From assembly GCA_003990745.1 (NCBI GenBank), contig RBNI01000826.1, positions 1 through 26,677 on the forward strand: a stretch of DNA of 26,677 nucleotides. Reading direction: 5' to 3'. The translations under genes and the position numbers were made by a program. The stretch comes from Jimgerdemannia flammicorona. Lineage: Eukaryota > Mucoromycota > Endogonomycetes > Endogonales > Endogonaceae. Position 1 is the stretch's first letter. The number at the start of each line of letters is the position of its first letter. Below the pieces are notes generated by a model. That model was not told the origin of the DNA, made no database searches, and saw only the letters and a list, made by a program, of their open reading frames with translations. Positions 15,946 to 26,100 of the stretch are shown here, piece after piece.

Positions 15946-17330
15946 TCAAAATTCACAAATAAAATTACTTTCAAAATCATATATTATCTGATTAAAATAT
16001 TCACCAGTTTGATATGTATTGATGTTATCTTTGAGATGATCATATAGCTGATTAAATAGTGGGATAACAGCTGCTATTGTAGGATACTTTGAAGCTGACA
16101 TCACAGTTATCACTTTGGCAAAGGCTTGAGAAATCAGCAAATTAATTCAAATTATTGCCATATATCTTCAGATATATTGCTCATTTACTTATCCATGGCA
16201 CACAATATATTCAAGCCCTATTTGGATGTAATATCAATTTATTTAATATTAAAATACTTCTGAATTATATTTCAAAGTCTATATAAATAGATTCAAAATC
16301 TTATCTTATAAATCTCTAGAGCATGTACTAAAATTTCATGTATAGAACTCTATCTCATCATAACATCTAAGAGAGACTTCAAAATAGGAATTCCAGAGGA
16401 TTCACAGACCTTTGCCAGTTGTACTTATCATTGCACTGAATTTTTGATCTTTTTTATTAACTCTCATAGCTTTCCAATGGGCTTACTAAGAGAACCAAGA
16501 GCATTATGAATGACAAGATTCAATATATACCCGAAACAGTGTATATGAGTGAGCAGATGATAGAGATTCTTAAACAGAGTATTATTGTTACTAGTATTGT
16601 TATACACAATAACAATAATTTGATTATTACTAGGCAATAAATTATCTATTACTAGCTCCAGACTTTTTACAAGATTGGTACCTATGTGTGTTATTTTACT
16701 GATATTCACAAAGTTTAAGATAATGTCATACATCTTCCAATCACTATCAATCCAATGAGCTATTATTCTAAGAAAGGCCTTGATGTTAACATCTGATGTC
16801 CAATAATCAAGTATAAGTGACACCTTTGACTTGAGCCCTACTAGCCTTGCTTTTACTTGAGTCTGCAATAGTTTGAATTCCTTTCAAATAACTCATGAAA
16901 TTGTATCAGCCAATGGAAGGGCCAGATCAGAGTATAATATGTAAAGGAGATACTTGAAGCCAGTATTTTTGATAGTGGAGAATGGCTGATATCCAGTGAC
17001 AATGAAGTTGGCAATTAACTAATGAAAATTTTCATCACTTAAAGTCTTACTAGTGTGTTCTTATTTGTAATAATAAAATTTGATGAATTATTTTTCTAAT
17101 AATCTCCTAAGTACTTCCCAAATTCCATTCTATCCATACTTACAATATCATCTTTCTTAGACCAGTGAGAATTCTCAGCATGCTGGAGAGGTAAGAGCAT
17201 GGTATTATGATACTTCCAGAGATATTATTTAAGATTGTTGATATTGCTGTCCTTCAATATATAGCTCCAAGTTATGCAATGGTTGCAACTGATGAGCTTA
17301 CTTTGTAAATTCTATTTGAATAGAGAGATA
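15946..17330 (-). pseudogene. hAT-family transposase remnant
   Basis: From right to left on the - strand: a BED-like zinc finger remnant (CNHCITWSYILKDSNINNLK, about 17285); then LIANFIVTGYQPFSTI and SDLALPLADTIS; then an open stretch at 16868-16464 with SKVSLILDYWTSD, AFLRIIAHWIDSDWKM, IVIVYNNTSNNNTL and HCFGYILNLVIHNALG; then SLLDVMMR, stop, SSIHEILVHALEIYK; then 16140-15946 with VMSASKYPTIAAVIPLFNQL. These are successive hAT landmarks. Many in-frame stops interrupt it, and the usual VDNASN Asp is Tyr (VYNNTSN). The C-terminal dimerisation domain was not identified. Confidence 0.85.
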
Positions 17331-17599
17331 TAAGACTATATTAGAACCTTAATCACTTACAACCAACCACCCTTATGACTGACCATCCTTATGACTGATG
17401 AGATCAACCATCTCTATGAATGCAACTATTAATACAATGTATAAAACTACCTTTATAGTATGATTCCACACCTAGCTATCACCAGGTTTGTTTTTATTTT
17501 TATTCTCATACTTGTTGATAATAACAAACTGGTAGAAATATCTAATATATCATCTAATGGTTCCAAAATTTCTCCTAAATGTACTTCTTGATCTTTAGA

Positions 17600-17870
17600 C
17601 ATTTTGAAAAGTGTTTAATGATGGTGGAGACTGAGAGCTTAAGTGGGAGGCTGAGAGCTGAAAAGTGGCTAGGAAGTGGTAAGCTAGGGAGTGGCAAACT
17701 GAGAAATAAGCTGGGGGGGTAGTGAACTAGGGGGTGGAGAGTTGGGGGGAAAGCCAGGAACTGTGGGGCCTAGAACAGGAGTCAGCAAGCTGAGGGGCAG
17801 TGAGATGGAGAGCAGCAAGGTAGTGGTATAAGGTGCAATAGTCAATGATTAATTGTGGACAGAGGATGGA
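17600..17870. repeat. G-rich low-complexity repeats inside the hAT element
   Basis: Repeated GCTGAGAG, AGTGG and AAGCTGGGGGG motifs on the + strand. No gene is supported. Confidence 0.5.
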
Positions 17871-17949
17871 TGAATAAATATATATAGGTGGTGAACTAGT
17901 ACCCATCATGCAACTGTAAACAGCAAACATACTTTGGAGATTCAGCATG

Positions 17950-18442
17950 TTCTGCATGATTCAGAATGTTCTGCATAAGTCCCAATTGAGCAAGATTTGC
18001 AATGATGTTTGAGCAAGGTTTGTGGTATGTTTGAGCAAGATTTGCAGTAAGGTTCAAGCAAGATTTGTAAGCAAGATTAAAGCAAGATTTGCAAGCAAGA
18101 TTAAAGTGAGATTTATACATAAGATTAAAGTGAGATTTGTATAAGTCAGGCTTTGCAAGCCTTGTACTTACAAGTCTGGATAAGCTCAGTCACAAGCTGA
18201 TATAACATATATATAAGCTGATATTACATGATATCAGCTATTGGCTGAGCTTATAAGTGCAAGGCTTACAAAGCCTGGCTTATACAAATCTTGCTTTAAT
18301 CTTACTTGCAAATCTTGCTCAAACCTCACTATAAATCTCACTGCAAATCTCGCCCAAATGTACCACAAATCTTACTCAAATGTTATTACAAATCTCACTC
18401 AATCGGGGCCTATGCAGAACCTGCTAAATCACACAGAGAGGA
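17950..18442. repeat. Foldback 1: long imperfect inverted repeat
   Basis: The left arm (about 17950-18190) carries GCAAGATTTG and GATTAAAGCAAGATTTGC repeats. The right arm (about 18240-18442) is its reverse complement (CAAATCTTGCTTTAATCTTA and so on), including the outer blocks GTTCTGCATAAGTCCCAATT and its counterpart CAATCGGGGCCTATGCAGAA. The centre contains GCTGATATTACATGATATCAGC. Confidence 0.85.
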
Positions 18443-18645
18443 GTAGAATGCAGTGAGGAAAGCTCCAAATTGCAAGCATAAGTGTAAGCATAAGCATAAG
18501 CTTTGCTCTGCTCAGTCTGATAAGCTGATAATAAGCTGATATTATATGATATCAGCTATCAGCTGAGCAGAGCAAAGCTTGTACTTATGCTTACACTTAT
18601 ACTTGCAATCTGGAGCTTTTCTCACTGCATTCTACTTCTCTTGCA
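18443..18645. repeat. Foldback 2: near-perfect inverted repeat with about 70-bp arms
   Basis: Left arm from GAATGCAGTGAGGAAAGCTC through ATAAGCTTTGCTCTGCTCAG; right arm CTGAGCAGAGCAAAGCTT through GCTTTTCTCACTGCATTC. The loop (18531-18567) has almost the same sequence as the loop of foldback 1 (18213-18249), although the arms are unrelated. Confidence 0.88.
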
Positions 18646-18736
18646 TTCCACTTCTCTTGTATAACTCTCACATATTCCTCCACCTCCCTCACCCTCATTC
18701 CTCAGATTGCAAACAACATACAATTTAGAAATAAGT

Positions 18737-18845
18737 TTCGAAAGAGATTTCAAAGAGATTCTGAAAGAGATTTCAAAGAGATTCTAAAAGAGCTTCTGAA
18801 AGAGATTTCAGAGAGATTCCAAAAGAGCTTCTGAAAGATATTTTA
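18737..18845. repeat. Minisatellite of GAAAGAGATTTCAAAGAGATTC-type units
   Basis: About five imperfect units of 21-24 bp alternating GAAAGAGATTTCA and AAAGAGCTTCT. No coding potential is supported. Confidence 0.7.
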
Positions 18846-19078
18846 GCTTTTGAATATTTAAGATATTGAAAGCTTATTTTTGCCTCTCATTCTTTTTATC
18901 TCATCCTTTACTTTGCCTCATCCTTTACTTCATCTCATCCTTCACTTCACCTCACTTAATTCACTACTATATTGAGAAAATGTAGATATGACCACCTGGC
19001 CAATAAGAATTTACTTGGCCCCCTCTAAGCTCAATACACTTCAGCTCACCATCCCAAAGCTTAGCACTCTAAAGATAC

Positions 19079-19222
19079 CCAGCTTGCTGACACTCAGCCT
19101 GTCAAGCTTGCTGATATACAGCCTGCTGAGCTTGCCAACACCCAGCCTGCCAAGCTTGCCAACACCCAGATTGCTGAGCTCACCAACTCTCAGCTTACTG
19201 ACTCTCAGCTCCCTGATCTCCA
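19079..19222. repeat. 24-bp minisatellite (AGCTTGCCAACACCCAGCCT core)
   Basis: About five to six units of 24 bp based on AGCTTGCCAACACCCAGCCT plus GCCA. The unit length is a multiple of three, so frames stay open on both strands; I do not regard those as genes. A run of about 24 T follows at about 19301-19324. Confidence 0.75.
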
Positions 19223-19358
19223 GCTTAACCACCAGCTCACCACCAGTCTGCAAGCACAAGGTTCCCTACCAGATCTCAATAATATAGCTCAAAAAAGTTA
19301 GTTTTTTTTTTTTTTTTTTTTTTTAAATCAATGTTCAAATTTTTTTTCCTAATAACAT

Positions 19359-20305
19359 TTGAAATATACATATCCTCTAGCTTCTAAGCCTGGGCTGGAG
19401 CATAAATCTTGCTACAATTGCCATTTTTGCCATCAAGTTTACTCAAGCACTACCTGGAAGCATTGCCAAACTAATTTCCTGGATGCCCCAAACCTTATGG
19501 AGAAAAGGCCTTATAAATCAGACATTAGTCATGCTTTTGCTGCAGCCAATAAATGCATTAAGAAAGTACATAACAACCAACTGAGGTAAGAAGTCATAAG
19601 AGCAATAGAAAATCATGTGAAAATCATAGAACATTTGTCATACTACACTGGCTTCAAGGTGAATACCAAAGTGTGGAACAAGTGAGGTTGTTCAGATGAA
19701 ATTGTTGTCATGGATAAATATGAAAAACTACTGGCCATATCTGAACAAGTACCAGTGAAGAATGACAAAATACTTTATATGTGACTGATGGATGGTAGAC
19801 TTGTGCATTTTGTTGAGGAGGGTGGTAGTGGAGGAGATAGAGAGGTGGGAGAGGTCAGTGCTGGTGGAGGGATTGGTACCAGTGGAGAGGTCAGTGGAGA
19901 GGTTGGCACAGGAGAGGTCAGCACAGAGGAGGTTGGTGTAGAGAAACATGGGGAGGTCAGTATGGGAGAGGTCAGTGCAGAAGAGGTCAGTACAGAGGAA
20001 TATGGAGAGGTTGGCATGGGGGAGGTTGGTGTGGAGAAATATGGGAGGTCAGTGCAGGGGAGGTTGGCACAGAGGAATATGGGAAGCTTGGTGCAGAGAA
20101 ACACAGAAAGGTCAGTGCAGAGGACAAAATAGAGGTTGGCATAGAGGAGGTTAGTGCAGAGAAGGATATGGAGGAGGAGGATATACAGGAAAGTGGTTCA
20201 GAATATATGGAGGAAGATGGTTCAGAATATAAGAAGGAGGAGGATTAGTTGGTTTATAGTGATAAAGAGAAGGAGGATCAGTTGGTTTATAGTGATGAAG
20301 AGTAA
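19359..20305 (+). pseudogene. Passenger-like ORF remnant in the hAT element, with acidic repeat region
   Basis: A Cys/His cluster (CYNCHFCHQVYSS...WKHC) opens a 76-codon frame (19359-19589), which suggests a zinc-binding fold of uncertain family. After stops, the same strand carries a repeat-rich open stretch (19788-20132) with GEVSTEEVG/EVSMGEVSAEE units, then EEEDIQESGSEYMEEDGSEY-like acidic sequence with two copies of QLVYSDKE/QLVYSDEE near 20250-20304. It is in opposite orientation to the hAT transposase. It may be a second element gene or a captured host gene; no function can be assigned. Confidence 0.4.
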
Positions 20306-20489
20306 GATCTGTTCACACCAGTAAGTTCTTTATTTTCCTGATTTACTTCTTATTTATTTCCAATTTTATTTTGATTTCTGATTCTTAATTATGTTTCTGT
20401 TTGTTTATTCAAAATATATATCTTAGATGTGCAATATATTTTTTTTGATGTTTTTTAGCTTAAAGGTAGATTAAAGACAAGTCTGTATT

Positions 20490-20785
20490 GGGTTAAATAC
20501 AGGTCAGGGTCAGGTCATATATATTTCTCAGGTCAGGTCATATATATTTCTTAGGTTGGGTTAAAGATGGGTTATATATAATTCTGGGTTGGGTTAAAGA
20601 TGAGTGACATACATTTCCAGGTCAGGTTAAAGATGGGTGATGTTTAATTCTGGATCATATTAAATATGAGTAATATATAATTCTGGGTCAGATTAAAGAC
20701 AGGTGATGTATATTTCTAGATTGGGTTAAAGATGGGTGATATATAATTCTGGATCAGGTTAAATATGTATACAGGTCAGCTTGAG
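20490..20785 (-). repeat. Right subterminal repeat array of the hAT element
   Basis: Units such as GGGTTAAAGATGGGTGATAT followed by ATAATTCTG, about 33 bp each, the reverse complement of the left array units. Confidence 0.88.
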
Positions 20786-20806
20786 TTGCAATATACTAGC
20801 TTGATA

Positions 20807-21101
20807 GTTGGTCCATAAGGTGAATGTTTTGCTGAGGAAGAAGTATCTTTATATCTATAAATATTAGATGAATGCAAGGAGTTCTTTATCTTATATAGTA
20901 TAGTTTCTTTCATATTTATTGAGTTTCTGAGATAGGTAGATAATAGGGTATTTATATTGAGTTAGAATAGCTCTAATAGCAATATTTGAAGTATTAGTAG
21001 TAACTATGAAGAGCATGGGCATCTTTCTCTGCTACAATTCATATTATACACACTTTCACAACACACTTTCAAGTTGTTTATTGGAGAAAGATACTAAGAA
21101 G
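20807..21101. other. AT-rich spacer between the hAT element and LINE ORF1
   Basis: About 295 bp without a supportable gene. It may include the LINE 5' UTR, but I see no junction or target duplication. A frame open from 21006 runs into ORF1 and could extend it upstream. Confidence 0.5.
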
Positions 21102-23135
21102 ATGTCAAGCAGCAAGCAAGCTGACATACGTACTAGGTCAGGTGAACCTGGGGCTTTTAACTGGCAGCATGTTGGGAGGAGGCATGGGCTGGGGATGGGG
21201 TCTTTTGGTGGCTCGAGTGGACTGGGCAGCTCAGGTAGTGGAGGCAGCACTAGTGGGGGGCAGGAGGGTGGCAGGGGCAGAGCTTTGCGAACATGCTGAG
21301 GGCTGGGGGTTGGCTAATGGGAGCCCGAAGTGGTCAGGCTAGAGAGAAGGGGAAGCAGAAGATTGGAGATGCTAGGGGAGCTAGGCCTTCACTGGTGGGA
21401 GGTGGAGGGAGTGGAGTAGTGGCTGGGGATAGTGGTGGGACTGCTGATGGTGGTGTGATGGTGGATCAGGAAAAAAAAAGAGATGTGATGGCTGATGGTC
21501 AGGGGGGGCAGGGGATCCCGATGCGGAAGGGGGACCTGGCAGATGGTGTGACAGGACTAGTGGTGGCCCTGTTGCTCAAGAAGTCAATCTTGAAGTTCAC
21601 AGCTACCTTGTGCTTCAGGGGCTTGGCAGTGATGACAAGAATGGTCCTGGGGCTTATTTCAAGGCAGGTGACTGGTGTGGCCTCAGTGAAGTTCTTGAAG
21701 GGCCTGGAGGGAGTTGAGGTGGGCTTTGAGGAGGCTGGCCTACTGGACGAGACCATGAAGACTGGAGTGGTGGTTGGGGAGGTGGTGGTTCCCATGGTGA
21801 GGTGCTTAAGGTGGGACCCCAGGGTGGTGCAGCTTCTGGTGAGGGGGGTGCCCACAGTGACTAAGGAGGAGACTAGGAGGAGGGTGGAGGAGGTGATGGT
21901 AGAGTACGGTGATGTGGTAGACATCGGCTTTCAGTTGTGGGAGGGGACAACTTTCAGGATGGGTGACATCAATGTCAGGATTCGGTTGGCGGAGAAGGAG
22001 GCCACAGGGAAGACAAGTGACTGGCCCTCAGTGCTGATGTTGGGGGCCATTGTCTGCAAGGTGTCGAGGGTAAAAGGGAGTGAAGGGGAGGAGGAGGACT
22101 TGCTGGAGGTACTGGAGGAGTTGAGTGGTACTATGGAGAGGAGGGTGAAGGCCTGGAAGCTGTATGAGGAGTTGATGCATCTGGAGATTGTGGGCAGGAA
22201 GCATATCCGTATGGATAAGAAGCAGTGGGAGTGGGCCCAGAGATGCAAGAGGTAGAGGGAGCTATTGGCAAGTATGACAGGAGAGGTGAAGAAGAAGTCA
22301 GTTGGAGCTGAGGAGTCTGGAGGTACTAAGGCCAGTGTCTGGGCTGGTAAAGGAGGAGAGAAGATGGAGGCGAAGGAGGCAGGGGCTGGGGGGATGCTGG
22401 ACAAGAATCTATTTGCTGATGGTACCTTCGAAGTGTGGGAGCTGGAGTTGGATGCCACCCCCCCCCCCACTTATCAGGAAGGGCCCAGTTGGGAAGAGAG
22501 GGACGATGGAGGATACAAGGATGCAGGGGGCCCAGCAGGGGTGCTTTGGGGTCCCTGATGTGGGGCAAGGGGGTCAGGTGGTGGCAGTTGGCAAGGATGA
22601 GCTGGTGGATGTTCCTGAGGAGGAGTGGGATGAGGCTGCCAGTGTAGGAGCTGACACTATGATGCTGGATGCAGGGCGGCCAGGGACTCCAGGAGGGAAG
22701 GAGGTGGGGAACTTGTTGTGGATGTGCAAAGTGATGGATAATCTTGCAGCAGAAGCTTTGGGAGAAGTGGACCTGCAGGCGATGCCTGAGGAGCATTGGG
22801 CATGGATTCTGTATAGTGATGGAGTGGTGGAGACACTGAAGGTAGAGATTCTGGGTATTTTCCTGGAGGAGGAGGGGTATGAGGTTGATGAGGTGAGGAA
22901 GACAGAGCTGGGGGTGGTTGCTGGTGAGTGGGCGGCCTACTGCTGGGCAGAGCATCATAGTTTGTGGCTCTGGCAGGAGGCCTGTCTGGAGTATTGCGAG
23001 GAATTTGAGGAGTGTGAGGATGGGGCAATGGTAGAACTTCTGGGAGCATTGGCAGCACAGGAAGCAGGGGAGAGGGAACGAGCTGCTGAACATGACTTGA
23101 ACTTAGTGCAGGAGGGGTGGAATGCAGACTTGTAG
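21102..23135 (+). pseudogene. LINE ORF1 (gag-like), broken
   Basis: Three frame segments: 21102-21299 (MSSSKQADIRTRSGEPGAFN, glycine/serine-rich); 21293-22255, continuing past a TAG at 22253-22255 in the same frame to 22558; and 22302-23135. They probably formed one protein. Two frameshifts are needed, one near 21290 and one between about 22455 and 22555; the C homopolymer at about 22456-22470 is the likeliest place for the second. The middle segment contains a putative nucleic-acid-binding region (DVVDIGFQLWEGTTFRMGDI, VRIRLAEKEATGKTSDWPSV). No CCHC knuckle was identified. ORF1 proteins coat LINE RNA and help target-primed reverse transcription. Confidence 0.7.
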
Positions 23136-23166
23136 AAGATGGGACCAAGATATATCATTATTCCTT

Positions 23167-26100
23167 ATGAACAGTACAACCAACATTTTCTCCTTGAATG
23201 TGAATGGGTTAAGGGGCTCTGGGCAACATAAGAACATTTTTACTTGGCTCAAGGGATTGGAGGCTGATCTCTTTTTACTATAGGATGTTCGATGTGAGGA
23301 TGAGGATGATCAGGTAGAGTGGACTAGGGAATGGGGTGGGGCTATAGCTTGGTTTGGAAAGGTAGTGATTTTGGTGAGAAAGGGTAGAGGTGAATTGGGG
23401 GGAATCAGGAGCTGGGGTGATCGCTTGGTCTGGGGAGATTGGCATTGGCCCGGGTGGGAATTGGTAAAGGTGGGCTCTTGCTACTGCCCTGCAGCTAGGG
23501 GTGAGAGGACTGCATGGATTAGGGGATTGCTGGAGGAGGGTATTCTCTTGGAGGAAGGGGTCGATGTGCTCAGTGGGGACTTTAATATGGTTCGGGATCA
23601 GTGTCTGGACAAGACTGATGGAGGGAGGAGTGCCAGGGGTAGAAGTGGAGGTCTGGATGCATGGGAGGAGGTGGAGACATTGAGCTCCTTGAGGGATATG
23701 GGCAGAACAAGGTGGGGTGATGCCAGGGTCTACACACATTGAGTGAATGGCTTGGGCACAAGGATTGATTGGATTCTGATGGCAGAGTGCTGGGGTTCAG
23801 ATGTTTGGAAGGAATTAGAAGTGGAGTGGTACCCATGGTCTGATCACTGGGGACTGTTGGGGCAGGGGCAGTTTGGAGGGAGTGGAGATAGACCCAGACA
23901 TTGGCACCTTAACTCCTCTCTGCTGGCTGAGAAGGGGTTGTGGGAATTGTGGGTGGAGGACATTCAGGTGAAAGTTTTTACTTGGAGGAGTAAGGGTTTG
24001 TCTGTGGCTATCCGCTGGATGAGATTGAAAGAGGCTGTGAAGGTTTATTGGAGAGGGGCTGGTAGAGAGGCCAGGAGGCAGAGGAGGAGGTGCACGAGGT
24101 GTGCTTCCAGCAGGCTGAGGAGACTACAATTGGATTGGGTGGATTTGCTTACTGTTGGTGGGGTGGAGGATTAGAGGATCAAGAGGGTGAAATTGGAGAT
24201 TGTGGAACTACAACAGGTGTTGAGGGAAGAGGAGGAGACTCATATGTGGGGCATGACTGCTAGGCTATGGTAGCAGGGGCTTGAGGAGGGTGAGCAGCCT
24301 ACTAGGTACTTATCAAGACTTCTCAAAGCTAGGAGAGTGTGACATCGGTGGGATGGGGTCCTGGATGCTGATGGAGACATGATTCATGGCACACAACAAA
24401 TATTAGGGGTGTTGAAGGAGAGATGGCAGGACTTGTAGAGTGAGGGAGAAGGGGGTGCTGGTGGGGCGGAGATTGCGGATACACTAGAAGAGTGGGGGCT
24501 GCTACAAGTAGCTGGACTGGGTGACTTGATCTTACCAGTGCAGGGAGAGGAGGTCCAGAGTGTCCTGGTAGCAACTAAATTAGAGATGGCACCAGGGGAG
24601 GATGGATTGCCATGGGACTTCTGGAAGAAGATGGTAAATGTCCCTGGAGTTTTGGGTGAGATGGCTGCTCTCTGTGACCATGTCCTTCAGAGTGGTGAGT
24701 GGGTTGGAGAGCAGGATCTCGGGCTGGTGGCCTTATTGTACAAAGACAAGGGGAGGAGGGAAGACTGGAAGAACTGGAGGCCAATCATGCTTCTGGATAT
24801 GGACAGGAAGATAGTGACTAAGGTGATTGTCGCAAGGCTGCAGAAAGTTGCCCAACAGATGCTGGGGAAGGAGCAGTGGGGCTTTGTTGGAAGCAGACTT
24901 ATAAGAGATAGGACTGCATGGGTTCATGGTGTGATTGAAGGGGCCCGGGCCTGTGGCCTGGATGGAAGGTTGGTCTTTTTGGACCAGGAGAAGGCCTACA
25001 ACTGTGTATGGTAGGTGTGGCTGGGCAAGGTATTGGACTGAATTGGGGTTCTCCCAAGGTTTAGGGCCTCTATGTTGAGTCTGCTGGAGGGAAGTCAGGC
25101 AGCTCTGACATGTAATGGTCACCATGGGAGAGTATTTTCCTTGGGAAGAGGAGTTTCTCAGGGGGACCCTCTGTCCCCTATCCTTTATGCCCTTTCGCTA
25201 GAGCTGTTGATGGATAGGATTCGCCAGAAGGTGGCAGGGCTCTCTATATATGGTATAGTGTGGAAGGTGGGGGCCTTTGCTAATGATATGGTGGTTGGAC
25301 TTGAGTCTGTGGCAGATGTAGCAGTACTTCAGGAGACTATGGAATGGTATGAGGCTCACTCAGGGGCGAAGCTCAACTGGCATAAGTGTGAGATGATAGT
25401 GCTAGGGAATGGGCTAGTGGGTGGGGATGTCATTGGAACAATTGTCCCTACTGGTGAGGTGGTGCAGTATCTAGGCATCTTCCTCTCTGTATATGGTTCT
25501 GTCTTGCCACGAGTGTGGTGGGAGAGCAGGGTGAACACTTGGGGGGAGGCCCTTCAAGGATGGAGAGGCTGCCATATCTCTCTAGCAGGGCAGGTGTCAA
25601 TTCTGAATATATATTAGTTCTCCAAGCTGTGGTATGTGGCATATCACCTCGACTTCCCAGTATAGGTAGTGAAGAAGCTGATGAAGATGGCTAGGGATTG
25701 AATTTGGGTGGAGAGGAGGTCCCAGGTCAGTTGGGATACTCTTGCAAGACTGGTAGTCAGGGGGGGTCTTAGACTGGTGGACTTTCCCAAAAGGCTGCAC
25801 TGCTTGCGAGCCTGGTGGTTGAAGAGAGCTGTGGAACTGCAGGGCGGAGGCTGGGTGCCTCTGATGTAGAAGGTATGGGAGATGCGAACATCCCCTCGGG
25901 GGTCCTCTGGAGATCTGCTCTCTTTGGTGAGACTGAATGGAATTTGGCGGCTGTGGTTCAAGGGCTTTTGGTGGGGCATGGCTGATGGAGCATACTGAAT
26001 TGGTCTGTGCTGGCAAGACAATGAGGGGGAGGAGGTGTGGGGGCCTAATATGTGGCGTTGGGATAGATTGCTCCTGGGAGGTGCTCCACTTGCTATATTC

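Larger units (their letters stand above)
15183..20798 (-). mobile_element. hAT transposon, 5616 bp, with 8-bp target-site duplication
   Basis: The element is bounded by GCTTGATA at 15175-15182 and again at 20799-20806, the 8-bp duplication expected of hAT insertion. The left end is TAGTGCTCTGCAAACCCAAC; the right end read inward on the other strand is TAGTATATTGCAACTCAAGC. Next to both ends lie arrays of about 33-bp units in inverted orientation (left 15210-15560, right 20490-20785). Inside are a ruined hAT transposase on the - strand, two foldbacks, several minisatellites and a + strand ORF remnant. The transposase is dead, so this copy cannot move by itself. Confidence 0.88.

Noticed and set aside
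17727..18456. Small open frames inside the foldback region
   Set aside because: They consist of translated GCAAGATT/CAAATCTTGC repeats on both arms of an inverted repeat and have no independent support.
22326..23148. Long - strand open frames of up to 255 codons opposite LINE ORF1
   Set aside because: They are shadows of the G-rich, C-poor LINE strand and contain only low-complexity P/S/L-rich sequence.
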